NCBI GenBank assembly: GCA_035192965.1
Contig: CP136571.1
Coordinates: 1,322,501-1,386,500 of the forward strand
Origin: Fuscovulum sp.
GTDB lineage: Bacteria; Pseudomonadota; Alphaproteobacteria; Rhodobacterales; Rhodobacteraceae
Length of the DNA: 64,000 nt
Direction of reading: 5' to 3'
Made by a program: the position numbers and the translations under genes. Under the pieces are notes generated by a model. It made no database searches. It saw only the letters and a list, made by a program, of their open reading frames with translations, and had not been told where the DNA came from. Shown one piece after another: positions 46,399 through 53,929 of the stretch (its first letter is position 1; every line of letters begins with the position of its first letter).

Positions 46399-47259
46399 TT
46401 GGCCCTTAAAATGGACAAGCGCGACCGGGCTGATCTGTTCCGCGCCCGGTTGGCCGAGGCGATGGCGGATCGCGGCATGACGCGGGCGGCGCTGGCGCGG
46501 GCGGCGGGGGTGGACCGTTCCACCCTGTCGCAGCTTTTGGCCCCCGGCACGCGGCTGCCCAATGCCCAGCTTGCGGCGGATTGCGCGCAGGTTCTGGGCA
46601 TTTCTGCCGATTGGCTGCTGGGGCTGACGGGCAGGCCGGAGCCGATTGCCGATCTTCTGGCGACAAGCCTGACGGTGACAGAAGCGCCCCGCGCGCTGAT
46701 GGATGAGGCGATCTTTGGCTGGCACCGCGAGGCGGCGGGATACAAGATCCGCCATGTTCCGGCGACCTTGCCCGACATGTTGAAAACGCGGGCGATGGTG
46801 GAATGGGAATACCGCCCGCAGCTGGGCCGCACCGCCGAACAGGCGCTGGGCGCGTTCGAGGACCGGCTGCAATGGATGCGCAACGCGCGGTCGGATTATG
46901 AAATCGCCTTGCCGCTGCATGAACTGGCGGCCTTTGCCGATGGTGCGGGCTATTATGAAGGCCTGCCCGCGCGCATCCGGGCGGAACAGATGGACCGGCT
47001 TATCCTGTTGACGGAACAGCTTTATCCGTCCCTGCGGCTGTATCTGTTCGATGCGCGACGGGTGTTTTCCGCGCCGGTCACGATCTTTGGCCCGCTGCTG
47101 GCGGTGGTCTATCTGGGGCGGCATTATCTGGCGTTCCGCGATACGGCGCGGGTGGAACAGATCAGCCAGCATTTCGACTGGCTGGTGAAGGAAGCGGCCT
47201 TCAGCGCCCGCGATGTGCCGGGGCATCTGCGCGGGCTGCGGGCGCGCATTCTGCGGTAA
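46399..47259 (+). CDS. XRE-family transcriptional regulator
   Basis: 286 residues from TTG 46399, which has a GAGGA ribosome site at good spacing; ATG 46411 lacks one. Residues 13-75 are an XRE/Cro helix-turn-helix (GMTRAALARAAGVDRSTLSQLL). The remaining 200 residues (RALMDEAIFGWHREAAGYKIRHVPATLPDML) form an unrecognised effector or ligand domain. It is divergent from the desaturase, and an inverted repeat overlies its start, so autoregulation and control of the desaturase are plausible. Confidence 0.88.
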   Translation: MALKMDKRDRADLFRARLAEAMADRGMTRAALARAAGVDRSTLSQLLAPGTRLPNAQLAADCAQVLGISADWLLGLTGRPEPIADLLATSLTVTEAPRALMDEAIFGWHREAAGYKIRHVPATLPDMLKTRAMVEWEYRPQLGRTAEQALGAFEDRLQWMRNARSDYEIALPLHELAAFADGAGYYEGLPARIRAEQMDRLILLTEQLYPSLRLYLFDARRVFSAPVTIFGPLLAVVYLGRHYLAFRDTARVEQISQHFDWLVKEAAFSARDVPGHLRGLRARILR

Positions 47260-47314
47260 GCGATCGTTAGGGTTAACGCTGTGGCGGAGTGGCGATCTGG
47301 CTTAGCGGCTTCGG

Positions 47315-47374
47315 CAGCGCCCGGTGCAGCGCCCAGTGCAGCGCCCAGTGCAGCGGGCTGTGCAGCAACCGGTA
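47315..47374. repeat. 12-bp tandem repeat (CAGCGCCCAGTG)
   Basis: Five consecutive 12-bp units: CAGCGCCCGGTG, CAGCGCCCAGTG twice, CAGCGGGCTGTG and a divergent CAGCAACCGGTA. The first four are at least 8/12 identical. A short frame across it would give a Cys-Ser-Ala-Gln repeat, but that frame lacks other support. Confidence 0.85.
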
Positions 47375-47430
47375 TGCACGCGGCGGGCGGGGTGTTTACG
47401 CGCCGTTAAGGTTAACGCGCGGCGGCCGGG

Positions 47431-47946
47431 TCAGCGAAAGGTGGCCAGGCGGGCCACATCATAGCCGTTCCAGTCAAGGATATCGCGCGCGGCGGCCAGC
47501 CGGTCGGGCGGCAAGGGGCCGCCCCGGTTCAGGATGAAGCCAAAGCTGCCATCCGGCGTGCCGATGACCAGCGTGCGCAGATCGACATCGGCCCAAAGCA
47601 CCCACCATTCCCGGTTCAGCGGTGCAGGGGCCTTAGCGGCGGGGGTCAGCCGTCCGGGGCCGGAAACCGCCAGCGGGCCGCGATAGCTAACCTCTGATCC
47701 GTTCAGGCAGAGGCGGGCCGACACGGCTAGGCCTGCCGCGCTGCGCGTGAATTCGGCCCCACCCGGGCGGCATGTGCGCCCGTCGCCCGCAAAAGCGGCG
47801 ACCTGCGTCCATTGCCCGGTGATCGTGGTCAGATCCAGCACGGCGTTGGAATAGATGGGCCCTTTGCTGCGGAACCCGTCGATCTGCGCGGGTGGCGCGG
47901 TGCAGGCGGTCAGCAGCAGAAGCAGGGGAAGGATCAGTCGATGCAC
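47431..47946 (-). CDS. Lipocalin-family lipoprotein
   Basis: 171 residues. A lipoprotein signal with lipobox LTAC (Cys at about 15) indicates outer-membrane or periplasmic anchoring. The body matches the Blc-like lipocalin fold: LDLTTITGQWTQVAAF near the start, then a beta-rich region with REWWVLWADVDLRTLVIGTPDG and LNRGGPLP. Such proteins bind lipids or other hydrophobic ligands. It overlaps the preceding lipoprotein gene by 13 bp. Confidence 0.87.
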   Translation of the reverse strand: MHRLILPLLLLLTACTAPPAQIDGFRSKGPIYSNAVLDLTTITGQWTQVAAFAGDGRTCRPGGAEFTRSAAGLAVSARLCLNGSEVSYRGPLAVSGPGRLTPAAKAPAPLNREWWVLWADVDLRTLVIGTPDGSFGFILNRGGPLPPDRLAAARDILDWNGYDVARLATFR

Positions 47947-48446
47947 AGCGATACCTCGGCCCCGTTATCCATCAGCACGGCGTTGCAGCCGAACAGCGGC
48001 TGGATCGGCGCGCAGGTGCGCGACCGGGCCAGACATTCGCCCTGACACTCTGTCTTGCTGTCGCATTGCTTGCCGCCGTCGCGAGTCTGTCGCACGCAGG
48101 ACATCCCGCCGCCCGCGCCAGCGCGCGCCCAGGTGCCGCCATCGTCTTCACAGGCGATCTGGCTGGCGGATTTCAGGGTCTCGGATATCGCGGGCGCGGC
48201 CTCAGCCGGGGCAGCGATCTCGGATGCCGATTGCGCCGGATCGGCCTCAGGGGTTGGCGGTACGGCGGCGGCCGGTGCGGTGGGTGTTGCGGAGGCAGTG
48301 GGTACCGCGTCCAGCGGGGTGGTGGTGATGGTCCCGCCGGTAATCGGGTTTGCCTCGGCCATGGGCCGATCGCGGCCGGGCAGCGACAGCTGGCAGGCGG
48401 CCAGCAGGGGTAGGGCAAGGGCAAGGGTCAGAAAGGCGCGGCGCAT
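47934..48446 (-). CDS. Cys-rich putative lipoprotein
   Basis: 170 residues. The lipobox LLAAC is at about 18, followed by a Pro/Ala/Thr-rich linker (about 30-95). The C-terminal 70 residues contain about ten Cys (CEDDGGTW, SCVRQTRDGGKQCDSKTECQGECLARSRTCAP and FGCNAVL), probably disulfide-bonded in the periplasm. I do not recognise a functional family. It is translationally coupled to the lipocalin. Confidence 0.75.
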   Translation of the reverse strand: MRRAFLTLALALPLLAACQLSLPGRDRPMAEANPITGGTITTTPLDAVPTASATPTAPAAAVPPTPEADPAQSASEIAAPAEAAPAISETLKSASQIACEDDGGTWARAGAGGGMSCVRQTRDGGKQCDSKTECQGECLARSRTCAPIQPLFGCNAVLMDNGAEVSLCID

Positions 48447-48597
48447 CGGTCATCCTGTGGGGGGTTGCGCCAGATGGACAGAAGCGGTGCCGCGATGCAA
48501 GCCCGCGCCTGCGCCGCCGCATCACGATCGGCGGCGCGGGATGCGCCGGCCGGGTCTGTGGGCCAAGGATGAGTCTGCTTGTTTTTGAGACAATGGC

Positions 48598-48623
48598 TTC
48601 ATCTTGGCCCAAATACCCTGGGG
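48598..48623. repeat. Extragenic repeat related to CCCCAGGGTATTTGGGCCAA
   Basis: Reverse strand reads CCCCAGGGTATTTGGGCCAAGATGAA (written in two parts: CCCCAGGGTATTT and GGGCCAAGATGAA). It matches 56551-56571 in 20 of 21 positions, in opposite orientation. A CCGGGGC-AAA-GCCCCGG hairpin follows. It lies between an aldo/keto reductase gene and the Cys-rich lipoprotein gene. Confidence 0.75.
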
Positions 48624-48659
48624 TCCGGGGCAAAGCCCCGGGTGCCGGGGCAGAGCGCC

Positions 48660-49703
48660 TCAATAGGGTTGGGGATGGTCGCGATGCGCGAGGGCGATGT
48701 CGGCCAGCACCTCTTCGGACAGGGTGACAGAGGTCGCGCCAAAGGCAATGCGCAGCTGGTCCAGCGTGGTGGCCCCAAAGATCGGGATGCAGGGGAAGGG
48801 GCGTTGCAGGCAGAAGGCGAGCGCCATCTGCGCCGGGTCCAGCCCATGCCGCGCGGCGATGCCCAGATAGGCCGCGACGGCAGGAAAGACGCGCGGCGTG
48901 ATGCGGCCGCCCAGCAGCGGGTTCAGGCTGCGGCGCGATCCTTCGGGGATCACGTCGCCCGCGTATTTCCCGGTGAGCAGGCCGGTGGCGAGGGGCGAGA
49001 AGGCCAGCAGCGGCAGGTTTTCGGCAACGGACAATTCGGCCCAGTCGCTGTCGAACTGGCGGCAGAGGAGGGAGTATTCATTCTGCACGCTGATCATGCG
49101 GGGCAGGCCGTGCACCTCGGCCAGATGCAGCCAGCGCGCGGTGCCCCAGACGGATTCGTTCGACAGGGCGATGTGGCGGATCTTGCCGTCGCGGATCAGA
49201 TCGGCGGCGGTGGACAGCACTTCGATCATGTGATCGGTGACCTCGGCCTTGTCCAGCGGGCGGGGGTCGTACCCCCAGATCTGGCGAAAGTGATAGCTGC
49301 CGCGATTGGGCCAGTGCAGTTGGTAAAGATCGATCACATCGGTTTGCAGGCGTTTGAGCGAGGCATCCACCGCCGCGCGGAAGGTGGCCCCGGTGATGGG
49401 GGCGCCGTCGCGCACGGCCTTTTGCCCTTCGCCGGTGATCTTGGTGGCGATCACCAGACGGTCGCGCCCACCGCGCGAGGCGAGCCAGGTTCCCATGATC
49501 TCTTCCGTCCGGCCCACCGTTTCGGCGGTGATCGGGTTCACGGGATACATCTCGGCCGTGTCCCAGAAGGTGCAGCCGTGATCCAGTGCCATGTCCATCT
49601 GGGCATGGCCGTCGGATTCGGTGTTCTGGGTGCCCCATGTCATGGTGCCGAGGCAAAGCTCGGACACCATCAGGTCGCTTACGCCGAGGCGGATCTGTTT
49701 CAT
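48660..49703 (-). CDS. Aldo/keto reductase, Tas-like
   Basis: 347 residues from the ATG at 49703 after AAGGACC; a longer upstream frame is antisense to the imuA-like gene. The AKR tetrad is visible: DTAEMYPVNP, IATKITGE and YQLHWPNRG, with CIPIFGATTLDQL in the coenzyme-binding tail. The inserts and the TMTWGTQNTE start resemble the Tas/YghZ-type AKRs. Substrate unknown. Confidence 0.9.
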   Translation of the reverse strand: MKQIRLGVSDLMVSELCLGTMTWGTQNTESDGHAQMDMALDHGCTFWDTAEMYPVNPITAETVGRTEEIMGTWLASRGGRDRLVIATKITGEGQKAVRDGAPITGATFRAAVDASLKRLQTDVIDLYQLHWPNRGSYHFRQIWGYDPRPLDKAEVTDHMIEVLSTAADLIRDGKIRHIALSNESVWGTARWLHLAEVHGLPRMISVQNEYSLLCRQFDSDWAELSVAENLPLLAFSPLATGLLTGKYAGDVIPEGSRRSLNPLLGGRITPRVFPAVAAYLGIAARHGLDPAQMALAFCLQRPFPCIPIFGATTLDQLRIAFGATSVTLSEEVLADIALAHRDHPQPY

Positions 49704-49802
49704 CGCATGGTCCTTTTTGATTCCGGCGAAGCCTAGCGGGGTGGTGGCTGGGGGCAAGGGGATGGGTTGAGAACAAATAAGGAACATGGCAGGATGTGAT
49801 CC

Positions 49803-50453
49803 ATGAGTCTGCCGATCTTGAACAGCACTGGCCCGCATTCGCGCGGGATGCAGCCGATGCCCGGCGGGGCGGCGGCGGGTGTCGCGCTGGCGCGCGGGCG
49901 GGTGCATGAATTTTGCGGCCCGGCGCGGGTGGCGCTGGCGGTGCAGGTGATGGCGGAATGTGCGGGGCCGGTGCTGTGGATCTGCCCCGGCTGGCAGGCA
50001 GAGCGGCTTTATCCCGACGGTGTGGCGCGCTTTGCCGATCCGGGGCGGCTGATCTGCGCGCGGGCACGGCGGCCCGAGGATATTCTCTGGGCGATGGAAG
50101 AGGCGCTGCGGTCGGGCGCGGTGCCGCTGGTGGTGGCCGAGATGGCCGCCGTGCCGGGGCTGACGCCCGTGCGGCGGCTGAACCTTGCCGCCGAGGCGGG
50201 GGCAGAGGCGGCGCATCACGCGGGGCGGGGAATTGTGCCGCTGGGGCTGATGCTGACGCCGGGGGACGGGGGCGCCGCGGGGGCGGAAAGCCGCTGGCGG
50301 ATGCGGCCCCTGCCATCGGGATCGACGCTGCTGGAGGAAAGCGGGCCGGTCTGGCATCTGGCGCGCGAACGCGCGCGGGGCGCGCCGCCCGCGGAATGGC
50401 GGTTGCGCCGCGAGGGGCCCGGTGCGGTGCTGGAGGGCTCCCCCGCCCTATAG
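49803..50453 (+). CDS. imuA: ImuA-like protein (RecA-fold accessory of mutagenic repair)
   Basis: 216 residues. ALARGRVHEFCGPARVALAVQVMAE, VLWICPG, the ARARRPEDILWAMEEALRSGAV block and RRLNLAAEAG all fit ImuA, a RecA/SulA-related protein that works with ImuB and DnaE2 in error-prone repair. A classical Walker A is not visible, as usual for this family. imuB and dnaE2, normally directly downstream, are absent; a NUDIX gene on the other strand follows instead. Confidence 0.75.
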   Translation: MSLPILNSTGPHSRGMQPMPGGAAAGVALARGRVHEFCGPARVALAVQVMAECAGPVLWICPGWQAERLYPDGVARFADPGRLICARARRPEDILWAMEEALRSGAVPLVVAEMAAVPGLTPVRRLNLAAEAGAEAAHHAGRGIVPLGLMLTPGDGGAAGAESRWRMRPLPSGSTLLEESGPVWHLARERARGAPPAEWRLRREGPGAVLEGSPAL

Positions 50454-51107
50454 CAGGCGGCGGAAGGTGGGGATCGGGCCGGAATTGTCGAAGAAGGGGG
50501 TGCCTTCATCGGGGTGGCCCATGGCCAGCGCGGTGACCTCGGCCAACACCACCTCGGTGATGAAGGGCAGGTCGAGCGCGCGGGCGGCATTTGTGCCGAT
50601 CCAGTGCAGATGCGACAGCTCATCCGAGGCGGCAGAGAAATCGTCGGGGTCGCCTGCGATATGGCTGGCGTCGATCAGGAAGAAGCGCGCGTCAAATCGG
50701 CGGGAGCGGCCGGGCGGCGTGATGGCGCGGAAGATGAAGCGCAGGGCGGGGGTCGCGGACGGCGCAAGGGTCAGGCCCGTTTCCTCGACCAGTTCGCGCA
50801 GGGCGGCGGTGGCCAGCGCGGCGGGTGAAGGCGCGGGGTCGGGCAAGTACTGGGTCAGGCGGGCAAGGCAGGCGTCACCCAGCAGGCCCGGCGTGAGCGG
50901 GCGGTGATCGGCGGGGTCCACCCCGCCCCCCGGAAAGACGTATTTCGATGGCATGAAGACCGCGCCAGCGCCGCGCTGGCCCATCAGGACCTGTGGGCCA
51001 TCGGCGGTGCGGCGCAAGAGGACGGTGGTCGCGGCGGGGCGGATCGCATCCGCCTCGCGCCCTTCGGTCAAGGCCTGCCCCCGAAGCCGTGCATCCGTTT
51101 CGCCCAT
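50448..51107 (-). CDS. NUDIX hydrolase
   Basis: 219 residues from the ATG at 51107; longer frames run into the DUF983 gene. The NUDIX box is present with an insertion: VFPGGGVDPAD, then ALRELVEETGLTL (REL-EE-G core). It hydrolyses a nucleoside diphosphate linked to another group; long-linker members often act on CoA or ADP-ribose-like substrates. It overlaps DUF983 by about 40 bp and the imuA-like gene tail by a few bases. Confidence 0.88.
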   Translation of the reverse strand: MGETDARLRGQALTEGREADAIRPAATTVLLRRTADGPQVLMGQRGAGAVFMPSKYVFPGGGVDPADHRPLTPGLLGDACLARLTQYLPDPAPSPAALATAALRELVEETGLTLAPSATPALRFIFRAITPPGRSRRFDARFFLIDASHIAGDPDDFSAASDELSHLHWIGTNAARALDLPFITEVVLAEVTALAMGHPDEGTPFFDNSGPIPTFRRLL

Positions 51108-51481
51108 TGCACCCCCACCAAGGCCCCCTTGAGCCTTGGCAGAAGGTAGAGCGAAAGCGCCACGGTGCCCACGGAAAACACCGAGGCCAGCACCAGCGGA
51201 TCGGGGCGGTAGGTGGTGAAGACCCAAAGGATCATGGGGGCCATCAGGTGGCCCACGATCAGGATGGTCAGATAGGCCGGGCCGTCATCGGCGCGCTGGT
51301 GATGCAGCGCCTCGCCGCAGACGGGGCAGCTTTCGCGCACCTTGAGATAGCCACGCAGCAGCGGGCCTGCGCCGCAATTGGGGCAGCGCAAACGCCAGCC
51401 CCGGCGCATGGCGGGGCCGAGGGGGCGGTCTTCGAGCAGATCGTCACGCAGGCTGTCTTGCGGAAACTGTCCGTCGGGCAT
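51068..51481 (-). CDS. DUF983 family membrane protein
   Basis: 137 residues. A zinc-ribbon-like pair (CPNCGAGPLL and CPVCGEAL) is followed by two membrane helices (about 65-87 and 93-112). This matches DUF983, a small family of inner-membrane proteins in alphaproteobacteria, function unknown. It begins the DUF983-NUDIX pair. Confidence 0.88.
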   Translation of the reverse strand: MPDGQFPQDSLRDDLLEDRPLGPAMRRGWRLRCPNCGAGPLLRGYLKVRESCPVCGEALHHQRADDGPAYLTILIVGHLMAPMILWVFTTYRPDPLVLASVFSVGTVALSLYLLPRLKGALVGVQWAKRMHGFGGRP

Positions 51482-51709
51482 CGGTCGATCCAGTCGGGGA
51501 GGCTGCGGTCAAGCCCGAACTCCTAGCGTGCGGATGCAGCGAAGGGGAGGGGACAGATCGCCACAGCATTTCGCCGTGCGGAAATCCGCACATCGTGGGG
51601 TGGGGCAGAAAAGCGGTGGCGGGCAGCGACGGAACCACGGGTGGGCGGCGTTTGACGGTCAGAAGGGTGGCGGGGATGGCCTGCAGACCCGATCGAGGAG
51701 AAGAGCAAG

Positions 51710-52279
51710 ATGACCAAGAAACGCAATGCCCTGTCGATGCTGGCCCTTGTGGCCGTGTCTGGCGTGATGCTGTCGACCGCTGCCATGGCGCAAGGCATGG
51801 GGGATGGGCCGATGGGCGACGGACCGATGGGCCGTGGCGCGATGGCGGGTCTCGATTTCGCGGCGGTGGACGCCGACAAGGATGGCAAGATCACCACTGC
51901 CGAGATGGACGCCTTTCGCGCGGCCCGTGTGACCGAGATGGACACCGACAAGGATGGCAAGCTGTCCACCGCCGAACTGTCGGCCATGCATATGGCGCGG
52001 ATGCAGGAGCGGGCAGACCAGATGGCCACGCGCATGGTTGAACGCCATGATGCGGATGGCGACGGGATGCTGACGGCGGCGGAATTCGCCACGCCCGCCG
52101 CGCCGGAGCGGATGTTCGAGATGGCCGATGCCGATGGCGATGGTGCCCTGACCGAAGCCGAGATCGAGGCCGCGCGGTCCAAGATGGCCGAAATGCGCGA
52201 CGGTCGCGGCAAGGGTGGCAAGCATGGTCGGGGCGAAGGCCATGGCGAGGGTCATGGAAGCCGCTGGTTCTTTAACTAA
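51710..52279 (+). CDS. Exported EF-hand protein
   Basis: 189 residues after a GAGGAG ribosome site. A signal peptide ends near MSTAAMAQ. Four EF-hand loops follow: DADKDGKITTAE, DTDKDGKLSTAE, DADGDGMLTAAE and DADGDGALTEAE, each with the Asp/Asp/Asp-x-Glu calcium ligands. A Gly/His/Lys-rich tail (KGGKHGRGEGHGEGHG) may also bind metals. It is probably periplasmic and lies just upstream of the ECF sigma operon, from which a terminator separates it. Confidence 0.9.
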   Translation: MTKKRNALSMLALVAVSGVMLSTAAMAQGMGDGPMGDGPMGRGAMAGLDFAAVDADKDGKITTAEMDAFRAARVTEMDTDKDGKLSTAELSAMHMARMQERADQMATRMVERHDADGDGMLTAAEFATPAAPERMFEMADADGDGALTEAEIEAARSKMAEMRDGRGKGGKHGRGEGHGEGHGSRWFFN

Positions 52280-52303
52280 CCCTTTCGGGGGGTCCCGCGC
52301 GCC

Positions 52304-52331
52304 GGTTGCCCGGCGCGCGGGGTTTGCAGGA
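52304..52331 (+). terminator. Strong hairpin after the EF-hand gene
   Basis: 12-bp perfect stem CCCGCGCGCCGG (52304-52315) with CCGGCGCGCGGG (52320-52331), loop TTGC, followed by GTTT. It lies between the EF-hand gene and the ECF sigma gene. Confidence 0.7.
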
Positions 52332-52361
52332 CAAGGGTGAAAGCGGTAAGCCGGACGAAGA

Positions 52362-52970
52362 ATGGACATGCCCCGCGACATGCAGGCCGAAGAACTGGCG
52401 AAGGATACCGACGCGGCGCTTCTGGCCCGCTATGCCGCCGGCGATCCGGCGGCGGCGCGGGCTTTGACGCAGCGGCTGGTGCCGCGCGCGCTGGGCTATG
52501 CTGCGCGTCTGCTGGGCGACGGGGCCGAGGCCGAGGATGTGACGCAAGAGGCCATGCTGCGGCTGTGGCGTGCGGCCCCCGGCTGGCGGGCGGGCGAGGC
52601 GCAGGTGGCGACCTGGCTGTATCGGGTGGTGACCAACCTGTGCACGGACCGACTGCGCGCGCGCAAGCGCCGCCCGGCCAGCGCCTTGGACGATGCGCCC
52701 GAGGTGCCGGATGGCGACCGGGGCGCGGTGGCCGGAATGATCGAGGCCGACCGGATGGCCGCGTTGCAGGCCGCGTTGGATGCGCTGCCGGATCGGCAGC
52801 GGCAGGCGGTGGTGCTGCGCCATATCGAGGGGTTCACGAACCCTGAGATTGCCGTGGTGATGGACATTGGCGTTGAGGCGGTCGAAAGTCTGACCGCCCG
52901 CGCGAAACGGGCGCTGACCGCCATTCTGGCGGGGCGGCGCGAGGAGTTGGGCTATGACGACGAGGATTGA
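52362..52970 (+). CDS. ECF-type RNA polymerase sigma factor
   Basis: 202 residues. Region 2 (about 25-95) has LLARYAAGDPAAARALTQRL and LLGDGAEAEDVTQEAMLRLW. Region 4 (about 135-190) has LDALPDRQRQAVVLRHIEGFTNPEIAVVMDIGVEAVESLTARAKRAL. It directs transcription of a stress or metal regulon. It overlaps the small membrane protein gene (possible anti-sigma factor) by 17 bp, and a periplasmic sensor gene follows. Confidence 0.94.
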   Translation: MDMPRDMQAEELAKDTDAALLARYAAGDPAAARALTQRLVPRALGYAARLLGDGAEAEDVTQEAMLRLWRAAPGWRAGEAQVATWLYRVVTNLCTDRLRARKRRPASALDDAPEVPDGDRGAVAGMIEADRMAALQAALDALPDRQRQAVVLRHIEGFTNPEIAVVMDIGVEAVESLTARAKRALTAILAGRREELGYDDED

Positions 52971-53343
52971 GAAGGCAGAGACGGGCGCAATGCAGGGCAG
53001 CACCGGGCTTGACGATCTGTTCGCCGAGGCGCGCAGCACCCAGCTGCCGCCGTCCGAGGCGTTGATGGCGCGGGTGCTGGCCGATGCGATGGAGGTGCAG
53101 CCGCGCGCGGTCGTTGCGGTTGCGCCAGTAGCGGTACGTGGTCCGGGGCTGTGGTCGCGGCTGGCGGCGCTGTTTGGCGGGGCCGGGGCTTTGGCCGGTA
53201 TGGGGACGGCGGCGATGGCGGGGCTGTTCATCGGCTTTGTCCAGCCCGAGGGTCTTTCGGTGCTGGGCGATGCCGTGCTGGGCACGCCACTGGAGACGGT
53301 GGAGCTGGTATCCAGCGTGGATGCGCTGTTGGCTGGGAATTGA
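52954..53343 (+). CDS. Small one-helix protein, candidate anti-sigma factor
   Basis: 129 residues. The N-terminal 50 residues are hydrophilic, followed by a hydrophobic segment at about 61-88 (LAALFGGAGALAGMGTAAMAGLFIGF). It lacks a zinc-binding HxxxCxxC motif, so it is not a ZAS anti-sigma. Its position between an ECF sigma and a CnrX/ZraP-like sensor resembles CnrY. That role is inferred from gene order only. Confidence 0.6.
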   Translation: MTTRIEKAETGAMQGSTGLDDLFAEARSTQLPPSEALMARVLADAMEVQPRAVVAVAPVAVRGPGLWSRLAALFGGAGALAGMGTAAMAGLFIGFVQPEGLSVLGDAVLGTPLETVELVSSVDALLAGN

Positions 53344-53346
53344 GCG

Positions 53347-53907
53347 ATGAGTGAGACGAAAGATATGGATGCCATCCCGCAGCCGCCCCAGCCCCATGTG
53401 CCGCCGGTTCCCCCTGCGCCGCCTGTGTCTTCGGGCAAGGGGGTGCGGATCGCGCTGGGGATTTCGGTGGCGCTGAATCTGGCCGTGGTTGGGCTGGTGG
53501 CCGGGGCCTTGTTGCGCGACGGAGATCCGCGCGCGCGGATGGTGCGGGATTTGGATTTCGGCCCCTTTACCGAGGCGCTGTCGCCGCGCGACCGTGACGC
53601 GCTGCGGCGGGAGTTCGTGGAGCGCGCACCCGAGATGCGCGATGTGCGCCGCGCGATGCGCGACGATCTTGAGACGTTTCTGACAGTGCTGCGGACCGAG
53701 CCCTTTGATCCGGCGGCGCTGGCCGTGGTGATGGACAATCAGGATGGGCGCATGGCGCGGCGGATCGAATTGGGGCGGGATTTGCTGCTGGACCGGCTGG
53801 CGGCGATGCCACCCGAGGAACGCGCGGCCTTTGCCGACCGGCTGGAGCGGCGGCTGCGCCGGGGTGGCGGCAATGATGGGCCGGGCCGGCCGGGCGGGGA
53901 CGAATAG
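53347..53907 (+). CDS. Periplasmic heavy-metal sensor-like protein (CnrX/ZraP-type)
   Basis: 186 residues. A Pro-rich cytoplasmic start and a single membrane helix (about 32-56) lead to a helical periplasmic domain: ALSPRDRDALRREFVERAPEMRDVRRAMRDDLETFLTVLRTEPFD, then ELGRDLLLDRLAAMPPEERAAFADRLERRL. This matches the CnrX/ZraP heavy-metal resistor family. No His/Met-rich metal site is obvious, so a non-metal envelope signal is possible. Confidence 0.8.
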   Translation: MSETKDMDAIPQPPQPHVPPVPPAPPVSSGKGVRIALGISVALNLAVVGLVAGALLRDGDPRARMVRDLDFGPFTEALSPRDRDALRREFVERAPEMRDVRRAMRDDLETFLTVLRTEPFDPAALAVVMDNQDGRMARRIELGRDLLLDRLAAMPPEERAAFADRLERRLRRGGGNDGPGRPGGDE

Positions 53908-53929
53908 CGGTTCTGCGGCAATCCCGGGA

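Noticed and set aside
47289-47537. Plus-strand frame with a repeated Cys-Ser-Ala-Gln segment
   Set aside because: The repeat is explained by the 12-bp tandem DNA repeat; no ribosome site and it overlaps the lipocalin gene on the other strand.
51631-51652. GGAACC and CGTT as an ECF promoter before the EF-hand gene
   Set aside because: Spacing is about 13 bp, shorter than the 15-17 bp expected for GGAAC/CGTT-type promoters.
52272-53738. Minus-strand frame of 488 codons over the ECF operon
   Set aside because: Low-complexity Ser/Ala/Arg product, antisense to three coherent genes.
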